Source: Psococerastis gibbosa
Taxonomy: Eukaryota; Arthropoda; Insecta; Psocodea; Psocidae
Reading direction: 5' to 3'
Assembly: GCA_963971405.1 (NCBI GenBank)
Contig: OZ020490.1
Location: 2,790,001 to 2,854,000, forward strand
Length of the DNA: 64,000 bases
In this document: piece after piece, positions 11,025 through 22,000 of the stretch
How the letters are laid out: every line of letters starts with the position of its first letter
Numbering within the stretch: position 1 is the stretch's first letter
Notes under the pieces: generated by a model
Told to the model about the DNA's origin: nothing
What the model saw: only the letters and a program-made list of their open reading frames with translations
Databases searched by the model: none
Made by a program: the position numbers and the translations under genes

Positions 11025-11851
11025 AGTACTTAGTATATTTACTGCTAAATGAGTCAAAACCAAGGAACTATGGAAACGACCATATAGAAATTAGCGCCCA
11101 AATTCAAAAATTAGTGGGGTTTTACACATTTTAACAGCAGTAATAATGCAACAATAGTGCTTATTTATATTGCTGGAAACAAGGGGGCCCGGGGGTTCCC
11201 CCGAAAGAAAAATTTGAAAATATAGGTAAGTTTAAAATATAGTAGCACATATTTTTTTAAAGCTTACAAAGGAATGCTTCATTACTTATTCATATAGCTG
11301 GTAGCAGGGGGGGGGGGCCGGGGGTCTCTCCCGGAGAAAAATTTTGAAAATTTAAGTGCAAAATGGTGGGGTTTTACGCATTTTAACAGCAGTAAAGTAA
11401 TGATTATTTTAGAGCTAGCAAAGGAATGCTTAAATGCTTATCCAAACTGCTGGAAGCAGGGGGTCCGGGGTTCTCCCCGGGGAAAAATTTGAAAATATAG
11501 AAATATATCAAATATAATATCAAAATAGTGGGGTTTTACGATTTTTACAACAGTAAAATTTATAATTTAAACATGGAAGACATATTCATGTTACCATACT
11601 AAAGTTTTTGTTTTGTATGTCCTATTTTATATAGTGTACGCTGAATTTTCTCGGGGCCCCATGGCCCCCTTTCTGGACCCGCCACTGCTAAATTTACGTT
11701 CTTTCAAAAAAAAAACATTTTTGCTTCTTATGTGTTTCAGAAAAAGAGTATTTTTGCGTACTCTGAATGACTTTCAGTTTGTAGAGTACACATACATGAA
11801 AAAGAGTACAATACTCTGAAATAGAGTACGGTTGGCAACCCTATCGGCAAT

Positions 11852-12590
11852 TGAAAAGAATTATTTGATTTTAAATTGATTGGAATGGAATCGGTTGCTC
11901 GGTTTTTACTAATAACGCGTGACACATCTAATTTGGACATCATGTCTCATACACAATCATGATACCTACTATGGATACATTATATACTGTAATTATAGAG
12001 TAGGTTTTCAACTTTTCATAATATAGGTACAGTAGTTGCATATTCAAATTTATGCAGACAATATGAGAAATGCCATCACTCAAGTACGGTACCTAACAGA
12101 AAGTTGAAAAAGCTATGTAAAAGATAAGTGCACACAATCATTCTTTCAAAAGGAAATTATTATTATCAACGGTTTTGATACTTACAATTTTGATTTTTTT
12201 TCTACAGTAAAAACTATTACAATGTCACACTAGAACACTTTCTAATAGCAATCCATGCGGTGAGGCAGCTAAATCCAAGCTTTCGATTGGTTGAGCGTGA
12301 TCTCATAGGCTGGACGCAAGCATTTTCCGATTACACAGAGTTGTATTTTTTAACATTTATGGGCCTTTTATATTTTTATTTGGAAGATTATTGTACTGTA
12401 CTTTCTGTGATATCACACTTCAGAGTACAACTTGTTTTTAGAAGTAATAATTTACATAATTATTACCTGTAACAGATAAAATAATAAATTCTGCACAGTA
12501 TAAGTGTAACAAAGTAAAATAATAATAATAATAAAAAAAAACTATCTAAAACAATGTATACAATTTGGCGGGAGATCGATTGTTGATTCT
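11852..12590. other. Noncoding stretch upstream of RpL38
   Basis: I see no gene or recognised repeat apart from an AATAAT microsatellite at about 12518-12533 and a short A-run. It should contain the promoter-distal region of RpL38, but no element was identified with confidence. Confidence 0.5.
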
Positions 12591-12594
12591 CGAA

Positions 12595-12675
12595 TTTTGA
12601 AACTCCGCCATCTTGTGTCCTGTCCTATACGGCTATACGTAAACAAAAACACAATAGTACTAGTACAGGACAAAG
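12595..12675 (+). other. Probable 5' noncoding exon of RpL38
   Basis: A short region beginning near ACTCCGCCATCTTGTGTCC ends at a plausible splice donor (CAAAG|GTATGT, donor at 12676). It precedes the acceptor TTTTAG at 12832-12837 in front of the ATG exon. A CGCCATCTT-type start region is common at ribosomal protein genes. The true transcription start was not determined. Confidence 0.45.
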
Positions 12676-12862
12676 GTATGTTCTCAATTTTTTATCTATT
12701 TAATTATAAGTAATCTTTAAATATTGTGCAATAATAAATATATTATTTATTTCCACATAATATTAACTTTATATTTCAATAAAAAAATAAGTAGTATCAG
12801 TCCTATTTGTACTGAAAATATATTTTGTTTGTTTTAGGTTAGGACTCCTGATTACATATAAC

Positions 12863-15800
12863 ATGGTAAGTAACTTATAATATAATACGTTATGGCCTGA
12901 TAATGGATAATTTCGTTAGTAATTGACGATTAATAATGCTAAATGCTATATATAAAAATCCAACCAGCCCCTATCTTCATATTTACATAGTAAGTTGTAT
13001 TATATACTAGTACATAAATAAATAAATAAATAATCGTTTATTTGCAAACAGACAATATGCAAATTAACATCACATGGTGACAGATTCTCTGCTTCGTTGT
13101 GATTTTCTGGACATTTCCGATATATATTATTACCAAGTGCCTGTATTCAACTATTCATACCGAACTTCAGTTACATTTATTCTTTCGTTTGAGATTACGA
13201 TTTCCTTGCTTTATCTTTATTAGATATCTTGCTACTTCTTTCTAGTTGTGATGTGACATTTCCTTTATTGCCGGGACTAACTTTACCTGTTTGGGAGTTT
13301 GGCTGTTATAATGTATATACTTTAACACCATCTGCAATGCATTGATCTTATTGACAAGATCCTGAAAATTTTAGACGATAAAAATGTAGCACTTGGCATA
13401 TTCTGTGACCTTTCCCGTGCTTTTGACACATTGAATCACGATAAGCTTCTACTCACCCTAGAAAGTATAGGAGTGAGAGGGGTAGCAAATGACTGGTTTC
13501 GTTCATACCTAACCGGTCGGGATCAGAAGGTGCTGGACGGCGACACCTGGTGTCCTGTACCTACAGGCGTCCCTCAGGGTAGTATCCTTGGGCCAACCCT
13601 CTTCCTCGCGTACATCAATAATTTCGAACGTGCCACCATGCCTTCCCCTTGGGATCTATTTCTCAGCCTATACGCAGACGATGCATCCATATTGATTCCA
13701 GCGCCGGACAACCCTACGGCCCAAACGCGTGGTTGTTCCACCTTAAATGCAGTTTCAGGTTGGCTAAAAGCTCATGATCTTGTTTTTAACGCACAAAAGA
13801 CAGAATTTATGACATTTCAGTTTGCCAACCTCAACAAGGAAGCAATTAACCTGGTTTCCGATGGGATAGATCTTCCAGCTGCTCTTACCGTGTCTTTTCT
13901 GGGCCTTAATATTGATCATATGTTGACCTGGCGACCACACATTCACAAGTTATGCGCTAAATTATCTTCCTGTGTCTTCCTCCTGCGCACTCTGCAGCCT
14001 CTCGTTAGCCAAGACGTACTAAAAATTGTTTATTTTGCTGTTTTTGACTCCAGAATGCGCTATGGGATAGCAACATGGGAAGCGCCACTGAGTCCGATCG
14101 GGTTTTCAAAGTCCAAAAGCGTGCCATTAGAGCTCTGATTGGGACATGGGATCAACGAGTGTCTTGTCGACCCTTATTCGTGAAACTCGATATCCTCCCT
14201 CTGGCATCAGTGTTTATACTCGAGGCCCTGACGTATACTCGTAGGCACTTGCACAAATATGCTTTTAATGCAAAAACTCGCCACCATCTGACACGGAGTG
14301 GGGGTGACTTGCACCAGGAGCAATACCGTACAGCCGCCATGGGAAATTCACCCCACCACTTAGGTGCGAGGTTGTATAACCACCTACCCAGCCTCCTAAG
14401 GCTTCCAACTTTAACACCATCCCAATTTAGGAAGGGCGTGATTAGGTTTCTTGGTGTGAACCGCCCTTACTCCGTGCCTGAATTTTTTGACCACAACTAC
14501 GACAGTTGAGTTTATATCTTATGTACCGTATTATATGTTTCTGTGTTTCTGTTTGACGTAATAGAGTTGTAACGACGCCGAGAATACCATTGTATTTTTA
14601 AAATGGCCAATACATGACTTGTGACTTAATACAGTTAACCTCATATTTCTTTCGAAAGGGACTACCTTGACGTTTTGTACGTTTTAAATAGTAATGGTCC
14701 CTGGATTCGGCCGGTCCTTAATTTTCCAAACTTTCCCAATCAGAGTGTTAATCTCTTAATTGCACTATTTGCTTTCTGACTAAAAAAAGATGCAACGAAA
14801 CACGCTGCCGCCTCTCCTGAAATGGTAGAACACCGTAAATACATAACATAACAAAGTTACTTTATCATTTGAATTATTTTTCAGCCACGTGAAATTAGGG
14901 AAATTAAAGACTTCCTGCTGAAGGCGAGGAGAAAGGACGCTAAATCAGTTACGATAAAGAAGAACTCCCAGAACACAAAGTTTAAGGTTCGCTGCTCCAG
15001 GTTTCTCTACACACTCGTCATGACTGATAAGGAGAAGGCGGAAAAGTTGAAGCAGTCTCTACCGCCTGGTTAGTATATGTACAATTTATAGTAATTACAA
15101 AGGCCAGAGTCAGGTGGTGAAGCCAGGCTGATGGGCCGTTGTCGATCTTACGGTGATGGGGCGATTGTATCTACCCTTGAACAAAACAGCAGCAAAGGGA
15201 ATGACGCCATCAACCAGAAATCATGTTGAGCTAGCAGGGCCCAGGAGTCTTTAATTGGGTTGGCAACGAGATAGTCAGGGACGAACATGCCTTCACCTCC
15301 CACCCCTTCTGGTATAATAATTTTAATTATTACACAACCCCTTGTAATACGTCACGCTTTCACCTGTTACATTGCGTCACATTGTCAGTTGTCTCAGCTT
15401 GTCTATGGTTCGCTATTGGAGGCAAATGAGGCATTGCCTCACCTAATTTCCAAGTTCGTGTGTTAAATTAAAAAATGTGCTCTAACCGAAAAATTAAAAC
15501 CTTAAAAATACTGCGAACACTTCTACAAATGTGGGCTGTAAAGTGCTCAAATGACGTGATTACAATTTTTCAATGTCTTTGTTGCCGTCAAATGAGTTAT
15601 TCGCCAACGAGGCTGCTGCAAATTTTGCTTTCTCAACCATAGTCTATTAGATGAACACACACAGCCATTCTTCCCCCCGCAATCCCGCCAGTTATGTTCT
15701 ACCTAACTAATTGACAGTTGTCAAGTCTCCACAAAATTTTCTTTTTATCTGCTGTATCTCACCAAATTTTATCCCCACGAGCCACCTCTGTTATTATCGC

Positions 15801-16851
15801 TTGTAGCTGGTGTTGACTACAATAGCCAAAAATGCATGCGGAAACAAAACATTATTTCCGAAATCCATGGGGCCTTTTATAAATTTATTAAAGATTAATT
15901 TAACGCCGGAAACCCCAATTGATTCATTTGTTTTAAACGATCTAGTGCGCTGGAATTTTAAATTAATAAATACATTTTAATTTTTTCTCCCTTAGATTTA
16001 AACGAATCTGTTATAATTCTTAAAATTTAAACCTGTACATTTTAATCTTTATTTGTTCAATTATAAAACTATGCAACCATATTCTTGTATTTCAATATTA
16101 ATGTAATGTATATTAATTTGGGTTTCCCGCGCATTTTCACTCTTGTTTAAAACAAATGAATCAATTGGGGCTAATTTTATTTTATTTCCGGTCTTAAGTG
16201 AATCTATAAACGGGCTGCGGGCCTACTATGGCGATTATTTTAAATTTTAACCTGGGATTAAAATTGTTAACAAGATAATTTTATTATGAAAAGTGCCAAT
16301 CAAAATTGTCATGTTTACATTACCCTCTTCAACCAAAGTTATTTTAATGTCAGTGTACATGTATATACCATGTAAAATATAATACTGCAATAAAGTATAC
16401 ATTTGTTAACCCCAAGAATAAGTTAATACTAACCGGCATAGTAGGTTCGTTGGATATTAATATTATTATTAAATGGGGCTTACACGCAGTATTCCGGTGC
16501 ATAAATATATTATATTGTATTACCATATCTTAAAATACATATGCTCCCAGTGCCGGGGGTACAGGCCGGTGAAAAATTATTATTATTATTACTATTTTAG
16601 GTCCACTCTAATGGCTAGCTTCATTTATGGGGTGACGTCTTCGCTAGTGGACAACATCAATTCCTTATTTTCAATTTTTCATGGTGCTCTATATAGCGCC
16701 TTGTGTATTGAGGAGTGGAACATTGCAGTTTATTATTGTAATTTAGGGCTAAAATAGGAGCCGAGCGTCGTCTGCACTCCCAGCAAGTGAAAGTCGAGGC
16801 TAACGTCCGTCTCTTTTTGTTGCAGGTCTTCAAGTCAAGGAGATTAAGTAG
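12863..16851 (+). CDS. RpL38: 60S ribosomal protein L38 (eL38), complete, three coding exons
   Basis: The coding sequence joins ATG alone (12863-12865), 14885-15068 and 16826-16851: 213 nt, 70 residues, the canonical eL38 length. The protein begins [20 protein letters not shown] and ends [12 protein letters not shown], and the middle carries the conserved [12 protein letters not shown] core. It is a component of the large ribosomal subunit in the cytoplasm. Donors are GTAAGT and GTTAGT, acceptors TTTTTCAG and TTGCAG. Without the last splice the frame would stop at SLPPG and lose seven residues, so the 26-nt terminal coding exon is needed. Intron 1 of the coding part holds a LINE fragment (13335-14509). 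The start is fixed by MPRE, the universal N-terminus of the family. Confidence 0.95.
13335..14509 (+). pseudogene. 5'-truncated LINE reverse transcriptase in RpL38 intron
   Basis: The reading runs from about 13341 ([16 protein letters not shown]...) through [21 protein letters not shown] and the catalytic box YADD to a C-terminal region ending FFDHNYDS at 14507. This order is that of a non-LTR retrotransposon RT of the Jockey/CR1 kind. Endonuclease and ORF1 are absent. A frame change between about 14075 and 14138 breaks the RT from its thumb and C-terminal part, so it is dead. It lies in the sense orientation between RpL38 coding exons. Confidence 0.88.
15069..16825 (+). other. RpL38 last intron, repeat-bearing
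   Basis: The intron is bounded by GTTAGT and TTGCAG. It contains sequence related to 21625-21830 (the phrases TTGCGTCA..TGTC and CCGAAATC.ATGGGG). It also has inverted segments around ATTGATTCATTTGTTTTAAAC (15918-15938 and complement near 16146-16166) and ATT microsatellites near 16460 and 16577. No gene is seen inside. Confidence 0.6.
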
Positions 16852-16881
16852 ATTTATTAACCAACCTTTCCAACTATCTTT

Positions 16882-16887
16882 AATAAA
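16882..16887 (+). terminator. Polyadenylation signal of RpL38
   Basis: AATAAA lies 31 bp after the eL38 stop codon, at a normal distance for a compact ribosomal protein 3' UTR. Confidence 0.75.
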
Positions 16888-17266
16888 CGTCTGTGAAAAA
16901 TTCAATTTTGTCATCTCTGTAGACTTGTTATGTCGCTGGTCAGAATATCCCAAATAGAGCAGTGGCTAATAGAACAGAGCCTCAATGTATGGAGTTCTTG
17001 CGCAGGTAAATCCAACAGGGATGCTATAAATGGAGTCAATGTAGACGTCATCGGACAACTATTGGTTGCTGCTTATGTTTTGCTTATGTAACTTTCGGAC
17101 AAAAAAATTAACGGTGATCATGTGACGTCACTACGCAAGTACTCCATTGCTGTCTTGGCACAGTTCATCGGTAAAAATGCACACGTGATAATTACGAGTA
17201 CAAGGGCTTATAAAGCATTAGAATCTGGACCTCCAAACCAATCGTCAACATTGTGGTTCAGCTTTA

Positions 17267-17608
17267 GCAGCCCTGGCGATTTGGGATTAACGTAACACCG
17301 GGGTTTATTCAATTGTTTCAACAAATGAGTGCAAAATGCGCGGGAACTTCAAATTAATCCTCGGCTATATTTTTGGTGAGTTTTCAATTTTTTTCCCCTA
17401 AGATGTAGATACATACATTAAAGTTCTACCTGTACATTTCATTTTTATTGGTATTTCCTTCAATTATAAAACAGCAACCATTCTCACACATTCCATTAAT
17501 TTATTAATTTGAATTTCCCGCGCATATTTTAACATTTAATATTTTACTAATGCGGTATTTAAAAAAAAAACTGATGTTAAGTTAATCCCAAATCGCCGTA
17601 ATAGGGCT
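17267..17608. mobile_element. TIR element, GCAGCCC...GGGCTGC family, copy A
   Basis: The left end GCAGCCCTGGCGATTTGGGATTAA and the complement of the right end (GCAGCCCTATTACGGCGATTTGGGATTAA) match. The interior includes GTGCAAAATGCGCGGGAA and TTTTGGTGAGTTTTCAATTTTT, shared with copies at 18543-18856 and 19168-19562. It has no ORF and is non-autonomous. It lies just downstream of DNAAF5. Confidence 0.75.
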
Positions 17609-18542
17609 GCAGAAGCAGAATGACAAGTAGTAAATTGTGGTCTCTAAAAAGTAATAATACAAAAAATTTGTGGATATATTCTTTCACTTGACGTAATTTG
17701 AGCATAATATGCCTGTAAAGTCCAATTTCACAAGAAATATCGATTGTACTACCCCGACCACGTTACGAAGGCATTTCGATTGTCTAGCTTTTTTTTAAAT
17801 TCTTTCCCACTTTAAAACGTATGATTGCATAATTAACGTAATGATTCCTGTCCTGAATATGACTACATTACAAGAAATAAGGCAAACAAATATCTTCGTA
17901 TCGTGGTTGGGATGTATATATGCCTCCGAATTGTATAGCTTGTGGAAACACAGCACTTCTTATCAGAAATCTTGCTTTATAGGAACTGCATACATATTAA
18001 GTTTTGGTGCAGGGGTTCTTCCATGAAATTGAGAGGCGGCAGACATTTACCGAATTATCAAAGTCATGGAAAAATTATAACAAAAATAAAATCTGTGGCG
18101 AAAGTATGCCTATTAATAATATAACAAAACAAGTATTACAGGACTATCAAAGTACATATTTGAGCTTGAGTTCTATATAGGAGAGCCCGCCAAAAATTAT
18201 TTAATGAATTCGTAGATCAGGTGGTAGCGTGCTGTAACTTATGCGAGTATTTACACATCTTGCGGTGGGAGGAGACGTGTCGCAACTCGACAAAGTGCCT
18301 ATTAGGTGACTTAGTGAGGCGAATAAATAGGTTAGTCAATTCATTAAATTGCTTGTATGCGATTTAACATTTCAAAAAAGATTGACTTTCGAGGCCCGTC
18401 GCACGTTGACCAATTAGAGAGCAACCCTTTCAGATACGATAGATTTTTTCACGGGATATCTTACTTATGTACCCAATAATGAATAAATAATTTCGCTAGC
18501 TTTTTGGATATTAATTTCCCAAATTGGGCAAGATTGACGGGT

Positions 18543-18856
18543 CTGCAGACCTATCACGGCGATTTGGGATTTACGCAACACCGGGGTTTATTCAATTTTT
18601 TTCAACAAATGAGTGCAAAATGCGCGTGAAATTCAAATTGATAAATCAATATTTTTGGTGAGTTTTCAATTTTTCTCCCTTAGATGTGTTGACACATTAA
18701 TTAAAATTCTTATTAAATATATTTCAAAATTCTACCTGTACATTTTAATGTTTATTCGCTCATATTTTAGAACCATCACTTGACACCTTACTAATGTGGT
18801 ATTAAAAAATAAACCCGGTATTATGATAATCCCAAATCACCATAATAGGGCTGCTG
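18543..18856. mobile_element. TIR element, GCAGCCC...GGGCTGC family, copy B
   Basis: The left end GCAGACCTATCACGGCGATTTGG and right end CCAAATCACCATAATAGGGCTGC pair with one another. Copies A and B share CACCGGGGTTTATTCAATT and TTGGTGAGTTTTCAATTTTT. It lies about 150 bp beyond the DNAAF5 stop codon and may supply its 3' end signals (TTTATT, the complement of AATAAA, occurs near 18751). Confidence 0.7.
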
Positions 18857-19003
18857 GTGGAACTTAGAATAAAAAAAATAAAAAATTGGCAGACTCTAAT
18901 GGCCCTTCTCCTTTATGGAACTCGAGGTTGAGCGATCAGAATGCTTTAAACAAAATACAAACACTAAAACATTAAACAGTAAGAAATAAAATTGCTGATG
19001 CTA

Positions 19004-22000
19004 CTACAGACTATCAATGTGTTGCTGAAGTTGATCACAACAATCTTGCGCTTTGAGTAGGTGTCGCCGACTCGCTAACTTTTCTCTTACGACGTTCGGA
19101 GCTCGTCCTCCCACAGTTTTTAGAGCGTCTGAAAAACAGAAACGTAATTCAGGAGTGATAGCCAGCAGCCCGATCATGGCGATCTTTTAAATTATAATAC
19201 CGAGGTTTATTTTACAATACCGCAGTAGTGAAGTGTCACGTGACGGTGTTAAAATATGCGAGAGAAATTTAAATTAATAAATTATTAGAATACAAGAGAA
19301 TGGTTAAATTGTTTAATAATTGAAGGAAATACTAATAAACATTTCAAATGTACAGGTAGAATTTTGAAATATAATACGATTTTTAATTAATGTGTCTACA
19401 TCTAAAGGAGAAAAAATTGAAAACTCACCAAAAATATTAATTTAATATTTAATTATAATTATAATATTAATTTGAGTTTCCCGCGCATTTGCTCTCTTGT
19501 TTAGAACGATTGAATAAACTCCGGTTTTATAATAATCCGAAATCGCCATGATCGGGCTGCTGACGTAAGTAGCTATATAAAAGAAAATGTTTGGCCTCAA
19601 GCACATCTCTCACCTGTGAGCCGAGTCAAAAATTCGCAGCCGAATTGGCCAAGCTCCAAATGAAATGTTTTCATCAAAATGCCGAACATGTGAAACTAAT
19701 ACAACCTAGGGCATTGAAGTTGGAACACCTTGCATTTTATTTTTACGCGAGAGGATCATGATTGCGTGACCGAAATCCTCAAATTTCGTTTGTAAAGAGG
19801 TAACCTCTTCAAACCGATGGGGTCGTTGGCAGGCTAAGGCTGAATAGGGTACACTACGTCCATAAAAAAACATCAACAATAATAATAATTGCTATTTTAA
19901 ATCCCCCCAGTGCTCACCTAATATCAGATGCTGAAACTTTACATCCGGATCATCCAAATGGGTCAACATTATGTGGACAACATTCTCGAAGGGGTATCGA
20001 TAGCCACTCTCGTTGTAACTCTCTGGAAGATGCTTATAAATGGCCGAGAGACAATCGACAGCTTCCGAGCGAACCTCGTCCGATACATCGTCCAGCCGTC
20101 CCAGCACTGAAATGCAAGGTTAAGAGCTAAGTACCCACGCAATAATCTGCCAGCGGCCATACCAAGTTGAATCCTCCAGAACAGAGCTTGTGCTAAACTG
20201 CAGGAAACTTGGTATTGCGCAAAGCGTTGGCAGGTGAACATGGTGGGACATGATAACGAGCAAATGCTTCTGCTTAATAATTCAATTGAATTTATTTGTT
20301 TCGCGCGGAACAGAGAGTTACTGCCAACCAACAAAAAAAAAAGGCTGTTCCAAATAAGATATTGTGGTCAGCGACATGTCCGGCAGTCGCGTTTCCCTTT
20401 ACTGTTGAAGGTAAGGTGGGTGGAGGTCCAGCGGAAATTTTATCCTTTTGTGCCGAGCCTCGAACCTCCGCTTTGCATTCGATAGTCCAAATCTGTACCA
20501 ACTGAGCTATTGTGTACCTTATGCACAAATAAATAAATAAGGACTTCTTGTTGTTATATTACTAAGCTAACCTAGCGGAGTTAGGGCTATAAAGCCCTCT
20601 CTTACACTCAACTAAGAAGGCCCGGGACTGCCTGCTTTACATGCCCTCCGAAGCATGGCCAGAAAATGTAGCTAGTGTGGGACTCGAGCCAATAACCTTT
20701 CGGGTGAAAGTCAGAGTCCGTACCACTACGCTACATGTCTTGACAAATGACCTAGGTCCTGGGGACCTGGGCGCCCAAGAAAGGAAATCTGCAGCAGGTG
20801 GTGGAGGATGTAGGGGCCAGTACATACGTGGAGCTGAAGAGGGCGTGCCAGGATCGAGGTGAGTGGAGGCAACTACGCCACATGTTGCTGCCAACCAGCC
20901 AGCCGGCTGTAACTTGAAGAGAGATGCACAAATGCACTTACCTTCGGAATAAATAGAATTGACATGTTCAGCAGCAAACACACTATTTTTGGATGCCAGT
21001 ACAATCACTCCAGTTATGGACTTCATTGCAATTAGTCTGGTATCAGAAGCAGTATCTCGTAAGCAGTCAATTAATGGCGGGAGCAGAATTTTGGCAATTT
21101 CTTCTGCTGGTAAACCATCTAGGATAGTTATAAAGTCAAGAACTTCGTGTAGACAGGCAACGGTTGTTGTGCGAACCGCCTCGCTGGTTTTACCCGCTCT
21201 CCATATAAGATTAGGACAGATCATGTCTGAAAATATAATAAAATCTATATATATATAATAAAAATGTTATGTTGGTTTGTGTACGCTTCAAAAACTCAAA
21301 AGTTCTGCACCGATCGAGCTGAAATTTTAGCATGATATATAATCCGCACCAAGGATTGTTTTTATCTAATTTTTGCATCAGTCACATATTCGCGACTGCG
21401 AAAAAAGAAAACGAGGAAAACAAGTCATGCAAGCCCCGAAGGGGCGAGCTGCGTAATTCTCAATGGAACCACGTCAATGCGAGGCCCCGAAGGGGCGAGC
21501 TGCCGCCCGCGGCAGGAACAAGCTCCGCTTGTATTCAATTTAACTCAAATTGCCCAGCGCGACAGCGATAACGAAGGAAGAAAATATCACTTATGCTACC
21601 AAGTTGCTCAACAAAGCTAACCGTCTGTTAGGACTCGTATCTGTACTTGGTTAAGTCTCGCTTTCGCCTGTTTCATTGCGTCAATGGTAAGCTTGTCTGA
21701 CCTTGTCCATTATCGCTTGTAGCCGGTGTAGGTAGACATATATCAGTTTGCCAATGGTCAAAATTCATACACAAATAAGTAATCTCCGAAATCTATGGGG
21801 TCGTTGCAATTGGACAAGGGACGCTTCCCGTCTCATCAGCATCCACACTGACTTCAGAGGGTCCGCGCATTCCAGTCTTTTTAGCATTGCACTGACCACA
21901 GAACTTACGGGATAGATTGCAAAATAATCACTCACTTTTAATAACGGTGAGTAGGAACTTGGCGTAAATTGGTGCCGCAACAGATAAATTTTCCCTCTCA

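Larger units (their letters stand above)
5765..11843. mobile_element. hAT-type DNA element, interrupted by a gypsy element
   Basis: The termini are perfect 13-bp inverted repeats: TAGGGTTGCCAAC at 5765-5777 and its complement at 11831-11843. They are flanked by a perfect 8-bp target duplication TCGGCAAT at 5757-5764 and 11844-11851, the hAT hallmark. Subtracting the 5.2-kb gypsy insertion leaves about 0.9 kb with no transposase, so it is non-autonomous. The right portion (about 11100-11590) contains three imperfect repeats of a unit with GTGGGGTTTTAC..ATTTTAACAGCAGTAA followed by GCTGGAAGCAGGGGG...CCGGGG. Confidence 0.88.

Noticed and set aside
16473..16953. Overlapping ORFs at the end of RpL38
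   Set aside because: They overlap the terminal coding exon of RpL38 in other frames and show only ATT-repeat tyrosine runs or random composition.
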